64,000 nucleotides of DNA, from the NCBI RefSeq assembly GCF_004379255.2, contig NC_056033.1, positions 40,388,719 to 40,452,718 on the forward strand, written 5' to 3'. Every line of letters starts with the position of its first letter. The stretch's first letter is position 1. This stretch comes from Salvia splendens. Lineage: Eukaryota > Streptophyta > Magnoliopsida > Lamiales > Lamiaceae. The position numbers were made by a program, and so were the translations under genes. Positions 13,088 through 21,522 of the stretch are shown piece by piece. The notes under the pieces are model-generated. The model had not been told where the DNA came from and made no database searches. It saw nothing but the letters and a program-made list of their open reading frames with translations.

Positions 13088-13640
13088 CAGTGGCGGATCC
13101 AGAAATTTTGATTCGGGGGTACGATATTTAACAATAGAGACATAGGGCTTTAAAGTTTAAAATAGATAAGCTTTCTTCTACTACTAATTTTAAATATTTT
13201 ATACCAATAGTTTGTGAGTTGTAAATGTCTTATATATTTATTAGTTGTGAATGTCGTATATAAATATAAATGTAAAAATTACATAAAATAAATGAATTTC
13301 TTTGAAAGAACAGAAAATATTTGAGCAGAGAGAAATATAATAACTACCATAAATTATTTGTTATGTATGAATTAGTTTAATATTTTGCTATATAGTAACA
13401 ATTATACAATAAATAGGAAAAGATCTAAAAATAATTAAAAAGAGCAAAATAAGTGTATAAAAAAATATTGATATAGAATCGCAGCTTCTGAGAATTGATT
13501 CCAGATGGCTCACCTAACATTAGAGGTCAAATACCACTACACCAATTCAATGTTAGTATGAAAAATGTCTACATATATAATTAAATAGAAAATATTTGGG
13601 GTACAGTTGTACCCCTTGTTAAACATTGGATCCGCTACTG
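13088..13640. mobile_element. hAT MITE inserted in the 3' end of the LRR gene
   Basis: A 553-bp element with 13-bp TIRs differing at one base (CAGTGGCGGATCC / GGATCCGCTACTG) and a perfect 8-bp TSD, CCAATCAG, at 13080-13087 and 13641-13648. It has no ORF. The TSD on the gene side lies within the coding region of the minus-strand LRR gene, so the first codons inside the element would be read as the end of that protein. Confidence 0.9.
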
Positions 13641-13850
13641 CCAATCAGAGGCGGAGGCCACATAGCGCGGCGGCAGGCGGCACGGGATATGCCCGTACAT
13701 CCACATGTACGGGCAAAACCTTTGCCACCCGAAAAACGCCACGCACTCCGCGACCGAGCGCTGCTCCGGGAATCCCGGAATGCAATTCCTCCTCACGTCC
13801 AAAACCCCGCTGATCACCAGGCGCCAGCACGCAGGCCCCACGCGCGTGAA
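13635..13850 (-). pseudogene. Detached C-terminal part of the LRR protein
   Basis: In the same frame as the LRR gene, directly after its TAA stop. It encodes the conserved Cys-containing tail of At4g06744-like proteins (VLDVRRNCIPGFPEQRSVAEC, split here as VLDVRRNCIPG then QRSVAEC, followed by a CPYMW segment). The frame then runs into the hAT element, where a TAG at 13635-13637 ends it. With the element removed, the frame would continue PQLAQSSS and stop at the TGA at 13053-13055. The stretch is well preserved, which suggests that the stop is recent. Confidence 0.85.
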
Positions 13851-14822
13851 TTATTTGTCCGACAGCGACAGGTTCGCCTCCTTCCCCAACCAGCACATCA
13901 CCTCCGGCACCTGCCCGTACAGCTGGTTTCCGGCGAGGTTCAGCACCTCCAGGCTCCGCAGGCATCCCACCGACCACCCCATCGGCCCCGTGAGCCGGTT
14001 GCCACCGAGGTCGATGACAGCCGCCTCCGTGAGAAACCCGATCTCATAAGGGAGGCAGCCGCTCAAGAGGTTGTTGAGAAGAAGAATCTCGGAGACATTC
14101 GAGAAGGTTCTAGAAATGCTCCTCGGGATCGGGCCAAAGATTCGGTTATTTGAGAGCGTGAGGTACACGATGCTGGTGGGACCCGGGTTGTCGGGGAGGC
14201 GCGTGGCAAGTAGGTAGTTGTTGATGAAGAGGGCGTCGAGGCCGCGGCCGAAGAGCTGAGGCGGGACGGCCCCCGAGAGGGCGTTGAACCGGAGGTCGAG
14301 GAATACGAGGCCCGACATGCCGAGGACGGCCTCGGGGAACGGACCCGAGAGGCGGTTGTTGCTGACGTCGAGCTCGTAGAGATATGGGAGCGACGCGGCC
14401 CCCGCGGAGATCGCGCCGCCGAAGTCGTTGGAGTTGGCGTGGAAGAGGGCGAGGTCCGGGAGCCGGTCGAGGAAGCCGTCGAGCGTCGGGGCTGCGAGGC
14501 GGAACCCGTTGAAGTCGATTGAGGCGACTGCGGTGGCGGACTGGTTGTCGGGCGGGCTCTCGCAGTAGAAACCTCGGTAGGCGCACACGTCCCTGCCTGT
14601 CCACGTGGCGGTGACATTGAAGGGGTCCGAGGTTATGATGCTCTTGAAATTTTGAATGATTGGCAATACGACAGCTAGCCTCTGGTCGGCGAAGATTATT
14701 ATATCGGTCACTAACGGAGTGGGGCCCAGTAGCGGAATGTCTATTCCACTGCTGTGGCCTAGAGTTAGTAGGATTGTGGCTATGAGAATTTGAATTTTGA
14801 TGGAAGTTTTTGTGTTGTGCAT
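13851..14822 (-). CDS. At4g06744-like leucine-rich-repeat secreted protein, C-terminally truncated
   Basis: A single-exon ORF of 323 aa starting at ATG 14822. It has an N-terminal signal peptide (about residues 5-25, hydrophobic IQILIATILLTLG), the pre-LRR region with a CAYRGFYCESP cysteine pair and then about seven plant extracellular LRRs (LYELDVSNNRLSGPFPE, LVFLDLRFNALSGAVPP, LEVLNLAGNQLYGQVPE). The family resembles the LRR domain of leucine-rich-repeat extensins and acts in the cell wall; the exact role is unknown. The ORF ends at a TAA after LSLSDK, where relatives read LSLS-N-Y-F; the frame continues open beyond it. A single-base change of a Tyr codon to TAA is the simplest cause. The loss removes about 70 conserved C-terminal residues, so this may be a null or pseudogenising allele. 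Codon use is strongly GC3-biased. Confidence 0.85.
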   Translation of the reverse strand: MHNTKTSIKIQILIATILLTLGHSSGIDIPLLGPTPLVTDIIIFADQRLAVVLPIIQNFKSIITSDPFNVTATWTGRDVCAYRGFYCESPPDNQSATAVASIDFNGFRLAAPTLDGFLDRLPDLALFHANSNDFGGAISAGAASLPYLYELDVSNNRLSGPFPEAVLGMSGLVFLDLRFNALSGAVPPQLFGRGLDALFINNYLLATRLPDNPGPTSIVYLTLSNNRIFGPIPRSISRTFSNVSEILLLNNLLSGCLPYEIGFLTEAAVIDLGGNRLTGPMGWSVGCLRSLEVLNLAGNQLYGQVPEVMCWLGKEANLSLSDK

Positions 14823-14951
14823 TTTGACTTAATCAGCTTGGAATAATGTGGACATGATGTAGTAAATATATACTCCACATAAATGGTGAAGTGCCATTAA
14901 ATGCTCGTCACATCTAATATAAATGCTATCAAAGTAAATAGAATACGCATA

Positions 14952-15566
14952 TGATGGTTGTGCGAATTTTTGATGGTGAAGAATGCTGAAAAATACAGAT
15001 CACGACACAGAGATTTACGTGGTTCGATTTACTGAGGTAAATCTACGTCCACGGGAAGAAAAGAGGGCAGAGTTGTATTGCTTGATCTGTTTTCTACAGC
15101 TTACAATACAGACTTGCTATATGATCTTTGATCTCTAGAGAACTTCTTTAGAGCTTAACTTTATCTATCTGATCTAGGTTCTTATTTATACATTGAACCA
15201 AGATCGTGGCATGCAGCACTATTTACTAGGCAGTGGATGTCGTGGAGATCGTGGCGATCTTGCATGGGTCCACTATCCTGCATGAGTTAAAGACTGCTTG
15301 ACACCACTAAATAGATCGTGGGTGTAGTGGAGGTGGAAATCCTGCATGAGTCCACTATCTCCCAGTTCGGTCGAATACTGAGACCGAACTGCTGAACTAT
15401 TGCCGAGCAGCTTTTGCCGATCTGAGAGTAGAGCTTGATTGGTCGGCTTTTACCGAGCTGTAGGCTGGGGCCGAACTCTTTGGTAATGCCGAACTGATAC
15501 TCTTCCTTGGGCTTTGGGCTGATGGGCCGTCACTGCTATTGGGCTTGTTTAGTCCGTACTCCATCA
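14952..15566 (-). repeat. LTR (3' LTR of the gypsy element)
   Basis: A 615-bp repeat with ends TGATGG and CCATCA. A comparison by eye with the other LTR shows 5 substitutions and no indels. A TATAAATA box is present on the minus strand near 15183-15190. Confidence 0.95.
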
Positions 15567-15964
15567 CTACCCCCCCCGAAAAGCGAAGTGAATCACTTCG
15601 GCGAAGCGAGTCACTTCGGCATTCTGGAAAGGTACGGGGGAGGCTGACGTTAGAGGACGTGCCTTGCGCGTGACTGCATTAAATGCGACAGTAAAATCCG
15701 GCCGTTGAATCCTGAAAAGGTGGGATTCGAAACGGTGCGATGATTTTGAAATCTTCTCCGAATCTGATAAATACGCCATTTCTTCATCCTTTGAATACTT
15801 TTGCTATTGCTTCTTCTGCACTCTGTCTCTTTTGCGTAAAAATTTCCTTCCGCTTTCAAGAAGCTTGGCTTCAGAGTCTGCCGGTGCTTGAGGAGCTTGC
15901 TTCGTCCTCGGTCCTGCTTTCTGCAGACCAAGTTCGTAGTGGCCGAGCTGACCGCGATGAGAAC

Positions 15965-16210
15965 ATGGAGGCTATCTTTGCCTCCATAGGGTCAGTTTCA
16001 CCCGCTCCAATTTTCCATGGAGAGGGTGAGACCGAGCAGCATGAGCGGCAGACCGGCGATGAGCAGGCCGAGCAGGAGGCGCAGCGGATCGGCTACGGTG
16101 GCGCCGAGCAGGCTGGGGAGAGCAGGGAGGCCGAGGCTGAAGCTGAAGCAGACAAGGAGAAGGAAGCTGAACCTCACCGAGAAGGCGGAGACGAAGCTAG
16201 CGGAGTATGA
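15965..16210 (+). CDS. Antisense coding region of the gypsy element, 5' part
   Basis: Open frame on the plus strand, opposite to gag/pol, starting ATG GAG GCT ATC. It gives an acidic, Glu/Ala-rich, coiled-coil-like 81-residue product. A TATA-like ATAAATA stands at about 15768. An overlapping frame over 16017-16235 reads NLTEKAETKLAEYDF, also coiled-coil-like, so a frameshift may have split one original ORF. It probably belongs with the ORF at 16511-17188, perhaps through splicing, because a pyrimidine tract ending CTCTCAAG stands at about 16432. Confidence 0.4.
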   Translation: MEAIFASIGSVSPAPIFHGEGETEQHERQTGDEQAEQEAQRIGYGGAEQAGESREAEAEAEADKEKEAEPHREGGDEASGV

Positions 16211-16510
16211 TTTCGTCTCCCTTCTCTTAGTTTAGTTTCTTCCTTCTTGTAAAACGGCCTTGAAGCCCTTGTGTAGAAAAAAATTTTTTCTTATGAATGA
16301 AAAAATTCTTCTTTCTGCTCTTGTGTCTTCGTATAGCTTTTCGTACTCTCTTACTCCTGTTGTGGTTTACTACCTGCTCGGTAAGCTGAAATGCCGAACT
16401 GACGTAGCTGCTTTGTATTCTTAACTCTCAAGGAGCTGGAGGTACTTCACTGGAAGCGGCTGTACTCTTCGGCTTTAGACGAAGCTGAGAAAAGAGCTAT
16501 AGCTGACCAG

Positions 16511-17188
16511 ATGAAGAATGACGAACTCTTGGTTCGTTCAATGAAGCTGGAGGCCGATAATAAGGACTTAGAGTCCGAAAAGAAGGATCTGGAGGCCGAG
16601 CTGAACACTGCCGTCGCTGAGAGGACTGCGTATGAGGATTTCATCTGCAGGCGTGGGGGAATGACCATCTCTGAAGTTCAGGAACGAGTTGACGAACTGT
16701 GGGAGGAATATCATGTACTCCGGAGGAACAATGCGCTGGAGAGCTCGGCTTGCCAACAAGTCGTGAAATCATTGCGGCGCTGGGCTTCTCGGTACGACAT
16801 AGTTCTTTCCCGGCGTCCCTCAATTGAGAGATTCCTCAGGCATTTCCCGCCACCAGATGCTAGTACTCCAGCTCAAACCTCTGATTCACTTGCTCAAAAC
16901 CCTACTCCAAGTCAGCAACGAACTCAGGGACAACCAGAGACGTCAAGTCGAGGACGGACTGAAGTTCGCAGAGGAGCTGTGGTTATGAGTGAGCAAGATC
17001 GGCAAATGCTTCGTGAAGAGACTCTTCGCCGCCGAGGTGCTAGGGCTTCCCGGGCTCAGGGAAGAGGTGGTAGGTCGATTAGAGCATCTCGTCGACCTGC
17101 TTATTCTTCAGCTGCCGAGAACGCCCGAACTCGGCTTCACAAGGATTTTGTGAATAGGTGGCTCAACTTTAGCAACCCCGGACAGTAG
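16511..17188 (+). CDS. Antisense ORF of the gypsy element, coiled-coil protein
   Basis: A 225-aa ORF on the strand opposite to gag and integrase. The N-terminal half is a coiled coil (KLEADNKDLESEKKDLEAEL), the middle has a DELWEEYHVLRRNN helix, and the C-terminal half is Gln/Ser/Thr-rich and then strongly basic (RRRGARASRAQGRGG). The frame stays open upstream of the ATG to about 16435, just after an acceptor-like CTCTCAAG. Position between pol and the 3' LTR and antisense orientation match the extra ORFs described in Tat-lineage gypsy elements. Function unknown; a nucleic-acid-binding or structural role is only a guess. Confidence 0.6.
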   Translation: MKNDELLVRSMKLEADNKDLESEKKDLEAELNTAVAERTAYEDFICRRGGMTISEVQERVDELWEEYHVLRRNNALESSACQQVVKSLRRWASRYDIVLSRRPSIERFLRHFPPPDASTPAQTSDSLAQNPTPSQQRTQGQPETSSRGRTEVRRGAVVMSEQDRQMLREETLRRRGARASRAQGRGGRSIRASRRPAYSSAAENARTRLHKDFVNRWLNFSNPGQ

Positions 17189-17324
17189 AATAGTCCTTTG
17201 TAATAGCGTAACGCCATTTTGTAGGGTAGCGGAGTTGTATGCCGAACAAGATTTGAAAAATGAAATTTTGTTTTCGCTTCTAACACTGTGTATTTACAGC
17301 TTAGCGAAAAAATTTCATCGTACT

Positions 17325-17757
17325 TGTCCTCGGTCTTATGAAGTAAACTTCTTTGACCGGACTTGGTCCTTGGTCTTATGAAGTAAACTTCTTTGACCGG
17401 ACTTGGTCCTTGGTCTGATGAAATAAACATCTTTGACCGGACTCGTCTTTGGTCTGATGAAATAAACATCTTTGACCGGACTCGTCTTTGGTTTGATGAA
17501 ATAAACATCTTTGACCGGACTCGTCTTTGGTCTGATGAAATAAACATCTTTGACCGGACTCGTCTTTGGTCTGATGAAATAAACATCTTTGACCGGACTC
17601 GTCTTTGGTCTGATGAAATAAACATCTTTGACCGGACTCGTCTTTGGTCTGATGAAATAAACATCTTTGACCGGACTCGTCTTTGGTCTGATGAAATAAA
17701 CATCTTTGACCGGACTCGTCTTTGGTCTGATGAAATAAACATCTTTGACCGGACTTG
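17325..17757. repeat. Minisatellite, 39-bp unit
   Basis: About eleven head-to-tail copies of a 39-bp unit containing GATGAAATAAACATCTTTGA and CCGGACTCGTC. The first two or three copies are diverged (TTATGAAGTAAACTTC) and slightly longer; the rest are nearly identical. The period is a multiple of three, so both strands are open across the array, which produces spurious ORFs. The array lies inside the gypsy element. Confidence 0.95.
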
Positions 17758-17930
17758 GTTTGTGTCCTAATTTGGCGAGTTTTATCGCTCGGATCGGACT
17801 TTCCGTTGTCCTAATTTGGGGATCGGACTTTCCCTTGTCCTAATTCGGCGAGTTTTATCGCGTGGATCGGACTTTCCCTTGTCCTAATTCAGGCAAGTTT
17901 TATCGCGTGAATCAGACTTTTGTTGCAGTT
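17758..17930. repeat. Short degenerate tandem repeat
   Basis: About three diverged units of TTTGGCGAGTTTTATCGC plus GGATCGGACTTTCC between the two minisatellites of the gypsy element. Confidence 0.7.
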
Positions 17931-18370
17931 CGTTTCAGACGAAGTGCTTGATTCTTAAGCTGAATTGTGGTCTTGTATCCTCTTTAGAAGCTTGGACTTC
18001 ACAATCGTTGGCTTATTGCAGTTCGTTTCAGACGAACTGCTTGTTTAAGCTGAATTGTGGTCTTGTATCCTCTTTAGAAGCTTTGACTTCACAATCGTTG
18101 GCTTATTGCAGTTCGTTTCAGACGAACTGCTTGTTTAAGCTGAATTGTGGTCTTGTATCCTCTTTAGAAGCTTTGACTTCACAATCGTTGGCTTATTGCA
18201 GTTCGTTTCAGACGAACTGCTTGTTTAAGCTGAATTGTGGTCTTGTATCCTCTTTAGAAGCTTGGACTTCACAATCGTTGGCTTATTGCAGCTCGTTTCA
18301 GACGAACTGCTTGTTTAAGCTGAATTGTGGTCTTGTATCTTCTTTAGAAGCTTTGACTCACAATCGTTGG
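17925..18370. repeat. Minisatellite, 90-bp unit
   Basis: Five copies of a 90-bp unit that begins TTGCAGTTCGTTTCAGACGA and contains a CTTTAGAAGCTTTGACTTC block. The copies differ at only a few bases; the last is slightly shortened. As with the 39-bp array, a period divisible by three leaves long frames open without implying a gene. Confidence 0.95.
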
Positions 18371-18553
18371 CTTGTATATGTTCTAAGAAGGGGATCAGCC
18401 TTCGAAGAACAAGATACCTCAGTAACATTTGTAAGAGACGACACGCACATAGACAGACAAAACGCATATAGACAAATAAAAAGCACATAGAGACAAAAAC
18501 GCACATAGCCTTAGGACCGAACTAGACACAAGACTGACAGACCGGACTGTCTC

Positions 18554-18988
18554 TTACAAATGGAACTTTTTGAGGTTGGAAACGTACCATGTTCGGGGTA
18601 CTTGTGCTCCTGACACGTGAGTCAATTTGTAAGACCCTTTGCCGAGGACTTCTGACACCCGATATGGACCTTCCCATGTGGGTTCGAGTTCGCCCAGCTT
18701 TTCTGCTCGGCTTACTTCGTTGTTTCTCAAGACGAGATCTCCCACTTGAAATTGCAGCTTTTTCACCCTTTGGTTATAATACCGGGCTACTTGCTCCTTG
18801 TACTTGGCTGCTTTTATGCAGGCCAATTCTCTTCTTTCTTCGGCCAGATCTAGTTCGGCTCTCAGTCCATCCTCATTCAGTTCTGCTGAGAAATTAAGAG
18901 TTCGGGGACTGGGTATGCCGATCTCAACCGGAATCACGGCTTCAGTGCCGTACACCATCGAGTTCGGCTCCGGTGTGACTTCGGTCAT
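18554..18988 (-). pseudogene. gypsy integrase C-terminal fragment
   Basis: A 144-aa reading frame with the end of a Ty3/gypsy polyprotein: YGTEAVIPVEIGIPSPR, then a helical AELDLAEERRELA segment, RYYNQRVKKLQFQVGDLVLR, and the final WEGPYRVSEVLGKGSYKL / RTWYVSNLKKFHL strands. This is the region after the integrase catalytic core. The core and all upstream pol domains are deleted, since gag lies only about 120 bases upstream. Confidence 0.85.
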
Positions 18989-19107
18989 TTCGCCTGCCTC
19001 TGACTCCGGCTGTTTTGATTGCTATGTTTGATGGTGCCGATCTGATTGCTCGGCACTTTTAAGCGCAATCTGCAGTCTTGCTCTTTTTTGATCACCTCGG
19101 ATGACCG

Positions 19108-20001
19108 CTATCCCTCCTTTAGTGGGGAAGGTGTTCGGCGAGGATGCCTCTGATCGCTATGACCGGGCTTCTTTTTGTCTTCTCTAGATGAGCTGTCTAA
19201 AGACCGTTTTCGACGGTCTGCCTCATCGGCACGAGAAAACTGGTCCGCAATGTCCCACATCTCTTGAGCTGTTTGCGGACTGCATTCCACGAGCTTTCTG
19301 TAGAGAGCTCCGGGCAGGATTCCATTTTGGAATGCCGAAATGACAAGTAGATCATTGAGATAATCTACTTGTAGGCATTCCTTGTGGAACCTTGTCATAA
19401 AGTCGCTGATCTTTTCGTCGCGACCTTGACGTGTAGAAAGCAGCTGAGCCGAAGTGATTCGGGCTTCCGCTTTCTGAAAGAACCTCCCGTCATAAGTCAT
19501 TGACGGAGTTCGGTAGTTCTGTGGCAAGGGAGTTCGGGTGATATCGTCCGAGAACGGAGTCTTCAATGCTCCGTACATGGCGAACCCGACATCTCTTCGG
19601 TATGGAGGAGAAGGAGTTCTCCCGTGATTCCGGTACCGAGGAGGAACAGGAACATGTCGGGGTTGAGGATTCTTCTTCCTGGAAGACACGGCACTACTGC
19701 GGTAGTGACTTTCATGTCTGGATGAGGAAGGAGAATCCACCCTTTTCGTCTTCGGCTCTTGGCTCTTTTGCAGGAAGGCTAAGAACTCATCCTGCTTCTC
19801 AGCCAAGAACAGCTTGACAGCCTCATTCAAATCAGGCTGCTGGGAAGACTCGGTGCGATCTCTCCTGGAGTGGCTTGTTCCTTCTTCGTGAGAACCGGAG
19901 GTAGATGTCTCCCGAGGCCGTTTTTCAGACCTGCGAGCTGGACTAGCTTCCTCACGGTTATCACGAACGGTATTATGGGTGTTATGTGATCTGGTATGCA
20001 T
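19108..20001 (-). pseudogene. gypsy gag with internal deletion
   Basis: Start ATG at 20001 (MHTRSHNTHNTVRDNREEAS). 297 aa: Ser/Arg-rich N-terminus, a LAEKQDEFLAFLQK helix, a basic Pro-rich linker, FSDDITRTPLPQNYRTPSMTYDG, and then directly RFFQKAEARITSAQLL and DFMTRFHKECLQVDYLNDLL. Related gag proteins have roughly 60-70 residues between the YDG motif and the following helix, including the conserved LxGxAxxWF-type segment; here it is gone without breaking the frame. The frame ends at 19108, before any zinc knuckle or protease. Confidence 0.8.
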
Positions 20002-20058
20002 TTTTTTGGGGTGGAAAAAGGGTCAAAAATTCGCTTTATCACAAATTTGGTTCTCTGG

Positions 20059-20076
20059 TTCCCACAGACGGCGCCA
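20059..20076 (-). promoter_or_regulatory. Primer-binding site of the gypsy element
   Basis: One base inside the 5' LTR, the minus strand reads TGGCGCCGTCTGTGGGAA. The first nine bases match the complement of a tRNA-Asp 3' end as used by many plant gypsy elements; the rest diverges. Confidence 0.7.
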
Positions 20077-20077
20077 G

Positions 20078-20692
20078 TGATGGTTGTGCGAATTTTTGAT
20101 GGTGAAGAATGCTGGAAAATACAGATCACGACACAGAGATTTACGTGGTTCGATTTACTGAGGTAAATCTACGTCCACGGGAAGAAAAGAGGGCAGAGTT
20201 GTATTGCTTGATCTGTTTTCTACAGCTTACAATACAGACTTGCTATATGATCTTTGATCTCTCGAGAACTTCTTTAGAGCTTAACTTTATCTATCTGATC
20301 TAGGTTCTTATTTATACATTGAACCAAGATCGTGGCATGCAGCACCATTTACTAGGTAGTGGATGTCGTGGAGATCGTGGCGATCTTGCATGGGTCCACT
20401 ATCCTGCATGAGTTAAAGACTGCTTGACACCACTAAATAGATCGTGGGTGTAGTGGAGGTGGAAATCCTGCATGAGTCCACTATCTCCCAGTTCGGTCGA
20501 ATACTGAGACCGAACTGCTGAACTATTGCCGAGCAGCTTTTGCCGATCTGAGAGTAGAGCTTGATTGGTCGGCTTTTACCGAGCTGTAGGCTGGGGCCGA
20601 ACTCTTTGGTAATGCCGAACTGATACTCTTCCTTGGGCTTTGGGCTGATGGGCTGTCACTGCTATTGGGCTTGTTTAGTCCGTACTCCATCA
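20078..20692 (-). repeat. LTR (5' LTR of the gypsy element)
   Basis: A 615-bp repeat, TGATGG...CCATCA, matching 14952-15566 at all but five positions. It is the transcription-side LTR for the minus-strand gag. Confidence 0.95.
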
Positions 20693-20697
20693 GCATA

Positions 20698-21522
20698 CAT
20701 GAATGGTTAAGTGCCATTGAATCAATGCGCAACTATTTTCGTCTACCTTTAATGATATCATATATACGAAATTTTCAATTGCCTAAGTTGGTATTGATTT
20801 GTTCTACACTTGTATGTGGCCACGATGCATCGATGTGGAAAATCACTGAGATGCTATGCCTATGCTCATGTAATGTTGAAAAGGATATATAGTTAAGAGT
20901 GTATCAGAATCACTGAGTTATCTTAATGAAAAATCCACAACAAATCATTAGTAGATATATATACATCTTTGCCTAAGTATCACTGACTCTTTCCTAAACA
21001 AAACAAAACAAATATTGTGCTTACACACAATGTACAAAATAGGTCAATTAGCCAAAGCAATAGTAGAAACTAAAAAGAAAAAGAGTGCAAAAACACAAAA
21101 ACAAACCCAAAGAAGAAATCACAAGCACTAAAATCAACTTTGGACAAATATATACAACATAAATGTAGACCTAAAATAAACCCATCCTCGATGAAAACGC
21201 ATTCTCCTCCAAGTATCACAGAGACGAACGATCCAACAAGACGCGATTGCTGAGAGTTGTAGCTACAAAACTCCACTCCTAAACAACCATATATATCTCT
21301 ACCAATTCGCTACACTACAGACAATGTTTTCTCCAACTGCCACTTATACCGCGACCTGCGTTCATTTATACTTTGTGATAAGTGTATGTTATATCATGGC
21401 CTCGATCTATCAAAGAAATAGTGCGTTTAACGGACTCACCTGCACTTATTCGACGTATTTCCCTGGATCATCTCTTGGGAGCTGGAGTGAGTAAAGGATA
21501 TACATTACAGCGATGTATAAAG
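20698..21522. other. Kinesin 3' flank
   Basis: Contains the presumed 3' UTR of the minus-strand kinesin gene (from 21522 downward) and AT-rich spacer. No other gene seen. Confidence 0.5.

Larger units (their letters stand above)
14952..20692 (-). mobile_element. Ty3/gypsy LTR retrotransposon, internally deleted, young
   Basis: Two 615-bp LTRs bound the element, with a 5-bp TSD GCATA at 14947-14951 and 20693-20697. Coding is on the minus strand: gag (20001-19108), then a fragment of the integrase C-terminus (18988-18554). Protease, reverse transcriptase, RNase H and the integrase core are missing, so it is non-autonomous. The 5.7-kb body has a primer-binding site inside the right LTR and a G-rich polypurine-like tract (minus-strand GGGGGGGGTAG, about 15567-15577) inside the left LTR. 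Between the integrase tail and the 3' LTR it holds two minisatellites and an antisense (plus-strand) coding region, a feature known from Tat/Retand-type gypsy elements. Confidence 0.93.

Noticed and set aside
13626..14617. Other ORFs on both strands over the LRR gene
   Set aside because: Shadows caused by high GC3; only the 14822-13851 frame has LRRs and a signal peptide.
17325..17757. Possible CRISPR-like array
   Set aside because: The units are contiguous identical 39-mers with no unique spacers, inside a plant retrotransposon. It is a minisatellite.
17393..18490. Long plus- and minus-strand ORFs across the 39-bp and 90-bp repeats
   Set aside because: They exist only because the repeat periods are multiples of three without stops. 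Both strands are open and the peptides are simple repetitions, so they are not called as genes.
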